Shown here piece after piece: positions 14,933 through 22,233 of a stretch of DNA of 36,469 nucleotides (the stretch's first letter is position 1; each line of letters begins with the position of its first letter). Made by a program: the position numbers and the translations under genes. Below the pieces are notes generated by a model. It was given only the letters and a program-made list of their open reading frames with translations. It searched no databases and was not told the DNA's origin. Origin of the DNA: Gemmatimonadota bacterium (lineage in GTDB: Bacteria > Gemmatimonadota > Gemmatimonadetes > Longimicrobiales > Gaopeijiaceae). The DNA lies in NCBI GenBank assembly GCA_029262115.1, contig JAJCZZ010000081.1, positions 1-36,469 on the forward strand, given 5' to 3'.

Positions 14933-15241
14933 CGGACCTCGTGACGACGGTGGGTCGTTTCCCGTGACGTGTCTGTCGCGAGGTCCTCCCGGTCGGGGGA
15001 TCTCTCGAAGGGTGGCCGAATCGGCCGCCCTGAGATCCCTCCACAAAGGCAACGTCCATGGTCGTGTCCGCTGTCCGAAAAGGCATTCTCTCCTGTTCGG
15101 GCTATTTGCGTTGGCTAGGCCGTAGACTATGGTCCATCGGGAAGCGTCTGTGGCTTGCCTACCAGGCAAGTACGGCAGCAGACCTCCGGGACATCAGCCA
15201 GCCCCCCGGCTGACGATGGCGTTCCGCGTCACGGCGACCTG
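14933..15241. other. intergenic region between thrS and the PIN remnant
   Basis: About 310 bases without a supportable gene. The notable content is the strong stem-loop at 14995-15041. Short open frames (for example from 15129) mostly run antisense over the PIN gene remnant and have no ribosome-binding site. No tRNA is seen. Confidence 0.55.
14995..15041 (+). other. strong 20-pair stem-loop downstream of thrS
   Basis: Outer arms GGGGGATCTC (14995-15004) and GAGATCCCTC (15032-15041) enclose inner arms AGGGTGGCCG (15009-15018) and CGGCCGCCCT (15022-15031). A 4-base bulge lies on the 5' side and the loop is AAT. Two of the 20 pairs are G-U type. There is no T-run, so it would be a poor intrinsic terminator; an mRNA 3'-end stabiliser or part of a small RNA is possible. 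It begins 62 bases after the thrS stop. Confidence 0.6.
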
Positions 15242-15720
15242 CTATGTCAAGTCGAGTTCCGCCTGTTCAACGTGCGGCTTCGTGATCCTGAGGCCCCGTA
15301 CTGCGTCGGTACCCGAGAGCCGAAGCATCCCTCCGTCAAACGTTTGGAGTTCATCGCATTCATGCGTAAGCGCGGTAGCCACATACTGCGAATCGGGTGT
15401 CTTCAACTTCCGGCCGGCGCTGTGACGGCTTTCCGCACCCGACCGGCCAAGAGGCTTACCTCAGCCGTTATCGGCTGAACAACGACGTTGCTGCGCTTCA
15501 GTACGCCGTCGAAGCGGGCGGTCAACTCCTCGTCATCGATCGGCTCCAAAACCTCGCCGAAGATCGTCGTCGGAACGACCACGACCAGCCGTCCAGCATC
15601 GAAGGCCAATACCGCTTCTCGAAGCGCCACGAGTTCCTCGACGATCCGATCAGGGTCATCCCCCTTCAAGATGGTGATCAGAACGTCCGCGTCCCAGCAC
15701 ACCTTGGGGACGCTACTCAT
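15242..15720 (-). pseudogene. PIN-domain ribonuclease gene, frameshifted
   Basis: The open frame from the ATG at 15720 gives 105 residues. They have a PIN-type start (CWDADVLITIL, first acidic residue) and the second acidic position (PTTIFGEVLEP), then end early at 15403. A different minus-strand frame carries on with a textbook PIN C-terminus: LKTPDSQYVATALTHECDEL, then a TFDGG block, ending at TAG 15244-15242. Joining them restores all four PIN acidic residues and ~159 residues, the normal size. The 479-base span is one base short of a whole number of codons, so a one-base loss near 15420-15440 is likely. No slippery heptamer is seen, so programmed frameshifting is not supported; a sequencing or assembly error is possible. 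The ATG overlaps the stop of the upstream partner gene by eight bases. Confidence 0.8.
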
Positions 15721-16498
15721 CCCTCAGGCCGTCCAGATACTCCCGTGTTGATTGGGATCCAGTCAAGTGCGGCGCGGCTCCCCAGAGGGAAATGAGCGCA
15801 GGCAGTTGGTCGTCGGGAGGATTCACCTCGACGCGCTCCACTAGGACCCGTACCGGGAAAGCGTTCTCGGCTTCGTACTCCATCAGGCCGAAGACGGTGG
15901 TGCTGCGTTTGATCGCTTCGCGTAACTGGTCAAGTAGCTCCGGACCAAACGTACACCGCACGCGAGTCGGACCAGACCTCGGGTACAGGTAGAACACTGG
16001 CTTGCTGTGGACATTCATCGCGTCGACGTCACCTTTCATGCTTCCGCGAGATAGGGCGATCGTCTTCGGCCGAGGCAGGTCGCGGAGCGGCTCGCGTCGT
16101 GACAATGTCACCGTCTGGGAAGTCCCGCGGAACTCGATCGCGCGAGTCGACCGCCGGAGCGGCTTCGCGAGCTGCAGAAACCGCGCCTTTGTCCGGCGAG
16201 AGAACGGGGTGGACCGAATTTCATCATTCTCGAGGGCGGCAAATCCCTCCTCGAATGTCCGCGCCACACGCTCCGCAGACCTGTCGAGGTCCCCGCTCGA
16301 TACCGGCCGGATCTCAATAACGGCGCTCCCCACCTCAAGGCCTACCACCTTGTATTCGACGGGAGCCTGAACGCGTGTCTCGTCCTCGAGTGCGCTCAAA
16401 CAGGCCAAGAGGGACGACAGGAAGCTGGCGAAGTCGGCGGCATTGACCGCCTCGTCTCCCCCCTCCGCCGACTTCAGCGTAAACCGTAGGTTGGACAT
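15713..16498 (-). CDS. unknown 261-residue partner of the PIN gene
   Basis: This is a 261-residue protein with no signal peptide or membrane segment. The N-terminus reads as a beta strand (LRFTLKSAEGG) followed by a helix (FASFLSSLLACLSALE), then a strand-rich part with a GSAVIEIRPV block. The middle is basic (RRTKARFLQLAKPLRR) and the C-terminal domain contains PTRVRCTFGPELLDQLREA. It matches no antitoxin fold that I know (not AbrB, RHH, Phd or RelB), and it is far larger than usual antitoxins. Its last codons overlap the PIN start (ATGAGTAG shared), implying coupled translation, so the two products probably act together. The partner stays intact while the PIN gene is broken. No Shine-Dalgarno precedes the ATG. 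Confidence 0.7.
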   Translation of the reverse strand: MSNLRFTLKSAEGGDEAVNAADFASFLSSLLACLSALEDETRVQAPVEYKVVGLEVGSAVIEIRPVSSGDLDRSAERVARTFEEGFAALENDEIRSTPFSRRTKARFLQLAKPLRRSTRAIEFRGTSQTVTLSRREPLRDLPRPKTIALSRGSMKGDVDAMNVHSKPVFYLYPRSGPTRVRCTFGPELLDQLREAIKRSTTVFGLMEYEAENAFPVRVLVERVEVNPPDDQLPALISLWGAAPHLTGSQSTREYLDGLRDE

Positions 16499-16831
16499 AG
16501 GTGTGCAGAGTCTAATCGAGGACGCGGTCGACCGGGTCGGTCAACCCGCGAGGGATATCGTACGCTCTTGGTCAGAGAACGGCATCAACCCAGAGGAATC
16601 GCGCCTGCCTCATCATTTCCTGCTGCTGACGTGGGCTGGAGGGTAGTCCCTCTGGCCTCATCCGGTGGGTCGTCACGGCACCGGGCAGCGGGCGCGTTCA
16701 GGACGCCGATGGGCGGCCGGGCGGCTCAGTGCCTGTTGCATGCATGGTGCCGGTCGCTCGGGGATGTCGGTGGAGACCACCTTCTGTATCCTGACCCGGG
16801 GGACAGAAGATTCCCGGACCAATCCAGCCCT
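16499..16831. other. intergenic region, nothing recognised
   Basis: About 330 bases between two minus-strand genes. Short open frames on both strands lack ribosome-binding sites and family resemblance. Some small inverted repeats are present (for example around GGTCGACCGGGTCGGTCAACCC near 16529-16549), but no terminator with a T-run and no repeat family. It should contain the promoter of the 261-residue gene. Confidence 0.5.
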
Positions 16832-19570
16832 TCAATCCGCCCGCAAAGCCTCCGTGGGCTGAATGCGCATCCCCTCCCGGGCCGGGGCCCACGCAGCTAA
16901 TACGCCTATCACCATCATCAGTATCGCCACGGCGGGGAGCAGGTAGGCGTGCTGCCCGCCCAGCGTCTCCCCACCCAGTAGTCGGTCGAACACGCCTGCG
17001 AACAACAGCCCCACGCCCACCCCGACCGCGAGTCGCCACGCCGCCCGGGACAGGATGCTGCCGAGCACACGCGCGGGCCGCGCGCCGAGCGCCACCCGGA
17101 TGCCGATCTCCCGACGTTGGCGGACAACGATGAAGGACATCATGGCATACATGCCGGCGATGGCGAGGAGTAGGACCGAGGTGGACAGGCCAACCACGAC
17201 GCCAAGGAACAGGGGGGTCTCAACGTCGCGCTGGGCCATCGCCTCGATCGTCTCGGCGCGCTCGAGCCGGAGCAGGGGATCGACGTCAGCCACGAGACGG
17301 CGGAGTTGGCTGGTGAACGGGCCCGCAACGGTCGCGCGGATCCGGAGCAGAATCGTCTGCGGACCCTCGTGCCCGGGTAGCAGCGGTAGGTATGCCTTGG
17401 CTTCCGGGTTCGACATCCCGTAGTGTGGCGGAAAGCTCGGGATGACGCCGACGATAGTGTACCAGGGCTGACCAGCGCCCTCCAGCTCGGATCGAGTGCC
17501 GAGTTCGGGATTCGTGTACGTTGGAAAGCGAATGTTCCGGCCGACGGCGCTCGCCCCGCCGAGCACGAGCTCCTCGAACCGCTGGTTCACGACGATGGAT
17601 GTCGAGCCCTCCACGGCATCGCCTCCGTTCAGCCGTCGGCCGGCCAGGACGGGGAGGTCGACGACGTTGAACAGATTCGGGCTGACCGTCGATCGCCCGA
17701 CGGCATGCCCTGTGGACGCGGAGCCCATGGCGGCACCGATGAGGGGATCTGCGGGGGACCCATCCATCTCGAACGGCAGGTCAGGGTCGAGCCAGGGCGG
17801 CGTGCCCATAAGTGCGACGGCCTCGATCTCAGCACGCGCCTCCAGGCGGCGAGTCAATTCGCTGAGGCGTTCGTCGTAGCGGCGCTGCCACGCATCAGGA
17901 CCCTTCATCGACGGCGCGACGGAGGGATCTTCGTCCAACTGGATTCGCGCGCTGAGCAGTCCGTTCAGCGGATAGCTCACCTCGGGCATACTCTGGAGGG
18001 CGTAGCGAGCCACCGAGCTCAACGACACGGGCAGGATCGCCACGGCGACCGCGATCTGGAGTACGATCAGCGCGGTCCAGGTGCGCCCGAGCTGCGGACT
18101 GGAAACGCTGGATCCTGCACGCTGGAGATGGGCGTTGAGGCTGCGGCCGGTCGCGCCGAGCGCCGGCACGACACCGACGACGACCGCGGCCACGATGGCG
18201 AGCAGGAAGCCGTAGGCGAGGGCTTCGGGGGTGAGGTTGAAGTTCCACCAGAACGGGGCGCCCTCCCGACTGAGGATCGAGAGCTCGACGCGATCGAGCA
18301 CGAGTGTCGCCGCGGCCAGCCCGGAGACGGCCGCGAGGCCCGAGAGGAGGAAGGCCTCCAGGAAGAGCTGGGTGATGATGCGCTGGCGGCTCGCCCCGAG
18401 CGCGGCGCGCACCGAGAGCTCCCGGAAGCGCGCGACCGTGCGGGCGTAGACCAGCACAGAGACGTTCATCGCAATCAACACCAGGATCAGGCTCACGACC
18501 GTCTGGACCACGTAGAGCGCCCACGCCCACGACGCACCGAGCGTGGTCTGTGTATAGGGAAAGACGTACGTCTGGATCTCCCCTCGCCCATCCCCCTGGA
18601 TCTCGGCATACGGCTGCGCGACAGCCCGCACCTGGATCGTCGCCAGCTCGATCGATGCGCCGGGCGCGAGGCGTGCGAAGACATCAATGGGCGGCGCCTG
18701 GGCGATGTCGTAGTCGACCGGGTTGAGGCGCAGCGGAGTCCACACGCGATCGGCGATTGGGAAGGCGAAGCCCTGAGGCATGACCCCCACGACAACGTGG
18801 GGCGTCGCACCGATCTGCAACGTCCGCCCGATGACGTCGGACGCGCCGCCGAAGCGGTCGCGCCAGACCCCGTGGCCGATGACCACGACGCGTGGAGCGC
18901 CCTGGGCTTCGTCCGCGTCGTCCAGAGTTCGCCCGAGCAGCGGCGGGACCCGAGCGATGCGAAAACCCGACGCCGTCATCTCCACCACCCGCTCGGGAGC
19001 CACCGCGCCCTCGGCGGTGATGAGGTTGCGGGTGGAGACGCGGTACGCGCCGAGCTCGTTGAATGCCGACACACGGGGGCGCCAGAGCTCGAGCGCGTGG
19101 AGGTGCGTCGAGCGCGCGGGGTCAAGGCCGAGTTGAAAGGCGTTCTGGACCGCGACGATTCGGTCTCCCTGCTCCAGTGGGAGCGTCGCGGAGGTCACGC
19201 CGTGGATGACGCCGAACGCGCACGCTCCCACGGTCACGCCGAACGTCATCCCGATCCAGGAGACCGTTGAGAGCCCTGGATGTTTGCGGAGCATCCGTAC
19301 GCTCAGCTTCACGTCGAGCCAGGAGAAGTTGGAGAGCCACATGCTCGGCGCGGCCGAGGGCAGGACCCTGGATCCATCTCGCCGGCGGGCGCGCACCAGC
19401 GCCACCGCCATGTCGAGCGCGTCGACCGTTGTGAGGAGGGTCGCGACGATTCGAGAGTGGCGACGGAGTCGGCGCACGTGGGCCTGCTCCAGATCTCCCA
19501 CCACCTCCTCGGAGCGATGCGGCTCGGCGAGCCGGGCGAGAACGCGGCACGCCCAACGGGGGGCGCTCAA
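16832..19570 (-). CDS. ADOP-type ABC transporter permease (MacB/FtsX fold)
   Basis: This is a 912-residue inner-membrane protein of the acidobacterial-duplicated permease type. It has an N-terminal cytosolic prefix of ~85 residues (PHRSEEVVGDLEQAHVRR), a first membrane helix after WLDVKLSVRMLRKHPG, a MacB-like periplasmic domain, an FtsX segment group with the RELSVRAALGASRQRI motif, a second periplasmic domain, and a final FtsX group with QRREIGIRVALGARPARV. The two copies of the ALGA(S/R) coupling motif show the internal duplication. No ATPase gene lies nearby, which is usual for this family. The start is TTG at 19570, overlapping the PadR stop by two bases with GGGGGAAGG just before it. 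The substrate is unknown; efflux and lipoprotein-related roles are both possible. Confidence 0.85.
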   Translation of the reverse strand: MSAPRWACRVLARLAEPHRSEEVVGDLEQAHVRRLRRHSRIVATLLTTVDALDMAVALVRARRRDGSRVLPSAAPSMWLSNFSWLDVKLSVRMLRKHPGLSTVSWIGMTFGVTVGACAFGVIHGVTSATLPLEQGDRIVAVQNAFQLGLDPARSTHLHALELWRPRVSAFNELGAYRVSTRNLITAEGAVAPERVVEMTASGFRIARVPPLLGRTLDDADEAQGAPRVVVIGHGVWRDRFGGASDVIGRTLQIGATPHVVVGVMPQGFAFPIADRVWTPLRLNPVDYDIAQAPPIDVFARLAPGASIELATIQVRAVAQPYAEIQGDGRGEIQTYVFPYTQTTLGASWAWALYVVQTVVSLILVLIAMNVSVLVYARTVARFRELSVRAALGASRQRIITQLFLEAFLLSGLAAVSGLAAATLVLDRVELSILSREGAPFWWNFNLTPEALAYGFLLAIVAAVVVGVVPALGATGRSLNAHLQRAGSSVSSPQLGRTWTALIVLQIAVAVAILPVSLSSVARYALQSMPEVSYPLNGLLSARIQLDEDPSVAPSMKGPDAWQRRYDERLSELTRRLEARAEIEAVALMGTPPWLDPDLPFEMDGSPADPLIGAAMGSASTGHAVGRSTVSPNLFNVVDLPVLAGRRLNGGDAVEGSTSIVVNQRFEELVLGGASAVGRNIRFPTYTNPELGTRSELEGAGQPWYTIVGVIPSFPPHYGMSNPEAKAYLPLLPGHEGPQTILLRIRATVAGPFTSQLRRLVADVDPLLRLERAETIEAMAQRDVETPLFLGVVVGLSTSVLLLAIAGMYAMMSFIVVRQRREIGIRVALGARPARVLGSILSRAAWRLAVGVGVGLLFAGVFDRLLGGETLGGQHAYLLPAVAILMMVIGVLAAWAPAREGMRIQPTEALRAD

Positions 19571-19893
19571 CCTTCCCCCAGAGCGAGGGAGCCCAGCATG
19601 GAGAGAATCGCGTTGCTCGCCGCGCGCGCCGCCGCGATTCCCTCTGGCTCGACCTCTACCAGCCTGGGCGGACGGCCACCCCGCTCCGGGTGCGGGTCTC
19701 CAAGCCGGGTCGAAACCAGGCCCTTCTCCTCAAGCCGTCGGAGCGCCGTGAAGACGTTGGCGCGCCGCACCCGTCGCCCCGTTCGCTCGCGGATCTCCTC
19801 CGCGATCGATACCGTGTACGCCTCGTCCCGCCCCAGTCGGATGGCCGCAAGCACCACCAGAAGTTCGAAATCGGCCAGAGCGTCACGTCCCAT
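19567..19893 (-). CDS. PadR-family transcriptional regulator
   Basis: This is a 108-residue winged-helix repressor of the short PadR class. The pattern is clear: ALADFELLVVLAAIRLG, then SIAEEIRERTGRRVRRANVFTALRRLEEKGLV (recognition helix region) and the wing RLGDPHPERGGRPPR. The frame is open upstream to 19947, but the Met at 19893 is chosen for its GGAG Shine-Dalgarno six bases before and because the domain begins there. It is transcribed with the ADOP permease, overlapping it by two bases, from the promoter at 19919-19947. PadR regulators in such pairs usually repress their own operon; that role is inferred from family and context. Confidence 0.92.
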   Translation of the reverse strand: MGRDALADFELLVVLAAIRLGRDEAYTVSIAEEIRERTGRRVRRANVFTALRRLEEKGLVSTRLGDPHPERGGRPPRLVEVEPEGIAAARAASNAILSMLGSLALGEG

Positions 19894-19918
19894 GCCATCT
19901 CCGTTTAGTTGTAATGTG

Positions 19919-19947
19919 ACTTTATCGGCGGAGTGTGCAGCTGTCAA
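19919..19947 (-). promoter_or_regulatory. sigma-70-like promoter of padR-ADOP operon
   Basis: On the minus strand, a perfect -35 TTGACA (19947-19942), a 17-base spacer and TAAAGT (19924-19919) lie 25 bases before the padR start. This is the best promoter match I found in the window. The AT-rich stretch between it and the start (AGTCACATTACAACT) is where a PadR operator would be expected, though no clean palindrome is visible. Confidence 0.75.
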
Positions 19948-19961
19948 CGAAGGGCAGGGTA

Positions 19962-20756
19962 ATGACTGATCTTGGCCACCGATCCCGGCGCATGGCGCTC
20001 GTCATCCTCACCCTCCTGGCAGGGTCGGGAGGGCCGGGCGCTCTTTCCGCTCAGAGCATCGCCGGCAGAGTGCTGGATGAGGTCAACGGTGCGAGCGTCC
20101 CTCATTCGCGCGTTCTGGTCATCGACACGGTGGGCGAGTTGGTCCGCGCAGTTGAGGCCGATGCTGCGGGGCGATACGAGGTGGATCTCGAGGTCTCGGT
20201 CCCGTTCCAGATTCGAGTGGATGCGCTGGGATACGAGCGATTGGTCACGCCGCGTCTCGTGATCGAGGACCAGAACCACTTTGAGCTCGATCTCACCCTC
20301 CGCCCGAGCCCGTTGGGCCTCGAGCCTCTCATCGTCTCCGCCGAGGGCGTGTCTCGTGAGGCCATCACGAAATGGCTACGGTTGGAGTTGGGGGTTCACC
20401 CCGCCTCGTTGGGCGGCAAGGTCATTGCCGGGGCGGAACTCGAAGCCTTGAAGACTCCAGGGCGCGACATCGTCGATCTGCTGAGGTGGGCGAACCTGCC
20501 CGGCGCCTTCGTTTCTCGCCATGCGGGAAACGGGGGCCTCTGCGTGATCGCACGGGGCGTGTCCTGCGCCCCCATCCGATTCAATGGCATGCACCTCGAT
20601 CCTGCCGACGTTGTGGCTCTACCCCTGGAAGACATAGGGGCGATCGTCTTTCTCCGCTCGTCCGACGCCAGCAGCCTCTTCCCAGGACGGGGCCGTCGGT
20701 CGTCGGCCGGACGGATCGAGATCTACAGCAAGGCCTGGACGCCCTGGGGGCGGTAA
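19962..20756 (+). CDS. secreted carboxypeptidase-regulatory-like domain protein
   Basis: This is a 264-residue exported protein with a signal peptide at residues 1-30 (basic RSRR, hydrophobic core, cut near LSA). Residues ~31-115 form a CarboxypepD_reg-like beta-sandwich (SIAGRVLDEVNGASVPHSRVLV, then EADAAGRYEVDLE). The C-terminal half (~130-250) resembles a TonB plug-like unit (DIVDLLRWANLPGAF, ARGVSCAPIRFNG, DIGAIVFLRSSDA) with no following barrel. It is thus like the N-terminus of a SusC/TonB-dependent receptor standing alone, a type recurrent in Gemmatimonadota. ATG 19962 is preceded by AGGGCAGGGT. It is divergent from the PadR-ADOP operon, and its upstream region overlaps that operon's promoter, so PadR could affect it as well. 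Confidence 0.75.
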   Translation: MTDLGHRSRRMALVILTLLAGSGGPGALSAQSIAGRVLDEVNGASVPHSRVLVIDTVGELVRAVEADAAGRYEVDLEVSVPFQIRVDALGYERLVTPRLVIEDQNHFELDLTLRPSPLGLEPLIVSAEGVSREAITKWLRLELGVHPASLGGKVIAGAELEALKTPGRDIVDLLRWANLPGAFVSRHAGNGGLCVIARGVSCAPIRFNGMHLDPADVVALPLEDIGAIVFLRSSDASSLFPGRGRRSSAGRIEIYSKAWTPWGR

Positions 20757-20778
20757 GGCAGCACCCCTCCCCCCCAAG

Positions 20779-20807
20779 TTGACTCTACCCCCCCGTTTCC
20801 CCATTTT
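20779..20807 (+). promoter_or_regulatory. possible infC operon promoter
   Basis: TTGACT (20779-20784) is 17 bases from CATTTT (20802-20807). The -35 is good and the -10 poor. If used, it gives a leader of roughly 215 bases before infC that contains the hairpin and terminator described next. Confidence 0.4.
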
Positions 20808-20916
20808 GCAAGGCCGTTCCTCAGTCAAGGGAGCGGGTACAACCCAGAAGTGGGCGGCTTCGACCAGCCACCCCACCTTCCGGGCTCGAAGAGAGTCCTA
20901 CGAGGGTCGCACGTGT

Positions 20917-20944
20917 CGGTGGGCCGATGAATTCCGGCGCACCG
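20917..20944 (+). promoter_or_regulatory. hairpin upstream of the infC leader terminator
   Basis: CGGTG-G-GCCG (20917-20926) and CGGC-G-CACCG (20935-20944) form a 9-pair stem with one G-G mismatch and an 8-base loop. It ends 11 bases before the terminator stem. It may be a regulatory hairpin of the infC leader; no ligand can be proposed. Confidence 0.4.
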
Positions 20945-20954
20945 GTCGTTCGCG

Positions 20955-20979
20955 GCCCGAGCTTGCTCGGGCTTTTTTT
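20955..20979 (+). terminator. intrinsic terminator in the infC leader
   Basis: GCCCGAGC (20955-20962), TT, then GCTCGGGC (20965-20972) and seven T residues (20973-20979). It lies 54 bases before the infC start and about 200 bases after the preceding gene. It could simply end that gene's transcript, but its position next to infC suggests an attenuator. Folding as 7 pairs with a CTTG loop is more realistic. Confidence 0.85.
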
Positions 20980-21032
20980 CGTTGGGGTCGAGGGGGGTGC
21001 CTCGATGGGGTCTCCGATTCGGAGGTAGGGCG

Positions 21033-21551
21033 ATAAGCGACAAACGAGTCCGCGTCAACGAACAGATCCGGATCAGTCCGATCCGCTTGATTCAGGACGA
21101 CGGAGAACAGATCGGGATCGTATCCATCGACGAGGCGCGCGAGCGCGCGACCGAGCGGGGGATGGATCTGGTTGAGGTAGCACCCGAAGCACGACCGCCC
21201 GTCGTCAAGATGATGGACTACGGGAAGTTCAAGTACGAGGCCGCCCGCGCGGCGCGGGAGGCCAAGAAGAAGCAGCACAACATCCAGGTCAAGGAAGTGA
21301 AGTTCCGGCCGGGAATCGAAGATCACGACTACGAGTTCAAACTGCGACACGCCCGCCGATTTCTGGACGAGGGCAACAAGGTCAAGTTGACCATGATGTT
21401 TCGTGGCCGGCAGGTCACTCACCCGGAGATCGGGGTGGAAGTCCTGTCCCGCGCGACGGAGGAGTTGAAGGACGTCGGGAAGGTGGAGTCGCACCCCAAT
21501 TTCGAGGGCAGGATCATGTCGATGGTCCTGGCACCTCTCAAGGTCAGGTAG
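21033..21551 (+). CDS. infC: translation initiation factor IF-3, apparent AUA start
   Basis: This 172-residue protein binds the 30S subunit and proofreads start codons. Its N-terminal domain ([32 protein letters not shown]), central helix ([15 protein letters not shown]) and C-terminal domain ([26 protein letters not shown]) are typical. Upstream there is no ATG, GTG or TTG with a ribosome-binding site. A strong GGAGGT (21021-21026) lies six bases before ATA at 21033, exactly where IF-3 should begin. A TTG at 20982 would start right after the leader terminator and add residues the family lacks. IF-3 genes commonly use rare AUN starts (AUU in E. coli), which lets IF-3 repress itself. It heads infC-rpmI-rplT. 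Confidence 0.93.
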   Translation: MSDKRVRVNEQIRISPIRLIQDDGEQIGIVSIDEARERATERGMDLVEVAPEARPPVVKMMDYGKFKYEAARAAREAKKKQHNIQVKEVKFRPGIEDHDYEFKLRHARRFLDEGNKVKLTMMFRGRQVTHPEIGVEVLSRATEELKDVGKVESHPNFEGRIMSMVLAPLKVR

Positions 21552-21559
21552 GGACAATC

Positions 21560-21760
21560 ATGCCGAAGATGAAGACGCACCGGGGCGCCGCGAAGCGCCT
21601 CAAGATGACGGCTTCGGGCCGAATCAAGCGCCACAAGGCCAACACGAGCCACATCCTCACCAAGAAGTCCACCAAGCGTAAGCGGCATCTTCGTCAGTCC
21701 ACTCTCGTTGCGAAGAGCGATGAGAAGCGACTGAAGAAGATCCTCCCGTACGGCTGCTGA
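21560..21760 (+). CDS. rpmI: ribosomal protein bL35
   Basis: This is a 66-residue, very basic 50S protein. The family signature is complete: [20 protein letters not shown], then the GRIKRHKA and SHILTKK blocks and a C-terminal KKILPYG. It starts eight bases after the infC stop and is followed 17 bases later by rplT, the near-universal infC-rpmI-rplT order. It is probably subject to whatever control acts on the infC leader. Confidence 0.97.
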   Translation: MPKMKTHRGAAKRLKMTASGRIKRHKANTSHILTKKSTKRKRHLRQSTLVAKSDEKRLKKILPYGC

Positions 21761-21777
21761 GCTGAAGGAGACCTGAT

Positions 21778-22146
21778 ATGCCTCGTGCAACTTCCGCTCC
21801 GGCGAGAAACAAGAAAAAGAAGAAGATTTTCAAGGCCGCCAAAGGATACTTCGGCGGTCGGAAGAATCTGTATCGGACCGCGAAAGATGCGGTCGAGAAG
21901 GGCTGGGAGCACGCCTACCGGGACCGCAAGAAGAAGAAGCGGAACTTCCGGCAGCTCTGGATCGCCCGCATCAACGCGGCGAGCCGTGAGCACGACCTGT
22001 CCTACTCGCGATTTATGAACGGCCTCAAGGAGGCGGGGATCGGGCTCGACCGCAAAGCGCTGGCCGATCTCGCGGTGCACTCTCCTGAGGCATTTGGTGC
22101 GCTCGTGGAGCAAGCCAAAGAGGGGTTGGCCGCCAAGGCGGGCTGA
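21778..22146 (+). CDS. rplT: ribosomal protein bL20
   Basis: This is a 122-residue basic 50S assembly protein. It has the long N-terminal Lys/Arg-rich helix ([20 protein letters not shown]) and the globular C-terminal part ([29 protein letters not shown]). AAGGAG at 21765-21770 is its Shine-Dalgarno. L20 is a known translational repressor of this operon in E. coli and an attenuation factor in Bacillus; whether it acts on the infC leader terminator here is unknown. The tail beyond residue ~118 is slightly extended. Confidence 0.97.
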   Translation: MPRATSAPARNKKKKKIFKAAKGYFGGRKNLYRTAKDAVEKGWEHAYRDRKKKKRNFRQLWIARINAASREHDLSYSRFMNGLKEAGIGLDRKALADLAVHSPEAFGALVEQAKEGLAAKAG

Positions 22147-22168
22147 CGGTCACTCCCTCCCGAGTTGC

Positions 22169-22200
22169 AAGGGCTCCGCGGCGTAGGCTGCGGAGCCCTT
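22169..22200 (+). terminator. stem-loop between rplT and pheS, no T-run
   Basis: AAGGGCTCCGC (22169-22179) and GCGGAGCCCTT (22190-22200) form a perfect 11-pair stem with a 10-base loop, 22 bases after the rplT stop. The sequence after it (CGCGTACACC) has no T-run, so full termination is doubtful. It may reduce read-through from the ribosomal genes into pheST or protect the upstream mRNA end. Confidence 0.55.
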
Positions 22201-22233
22201 CGCGTACACCCTCCCTCCGTTTGATCTGGATCT

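Noticed and set aside
15403-15445. Programmed -1 frameshift in the PIN gene
   Set aside because: No X XXY YYZ slippery heptamer is in frame in the region where the frames must change; a one-base deletion or sequencing error is simpler.
15129-15478. Plus-strand small ORFs between thrS and the PIN gene
   Set aside because: They lie opposite the PIN C-terminal coding sequence, and their residues are the shadow of it; no ribosome-binding site.
20927-21028. 33-codon ORF through the infC leader terminator as a leader peptide
   Set aside because: No codon enrichment that would sense an amino acid, a weak ribosome-binding site, and it crosses the terminator itself. Kept only as a remote possibility.
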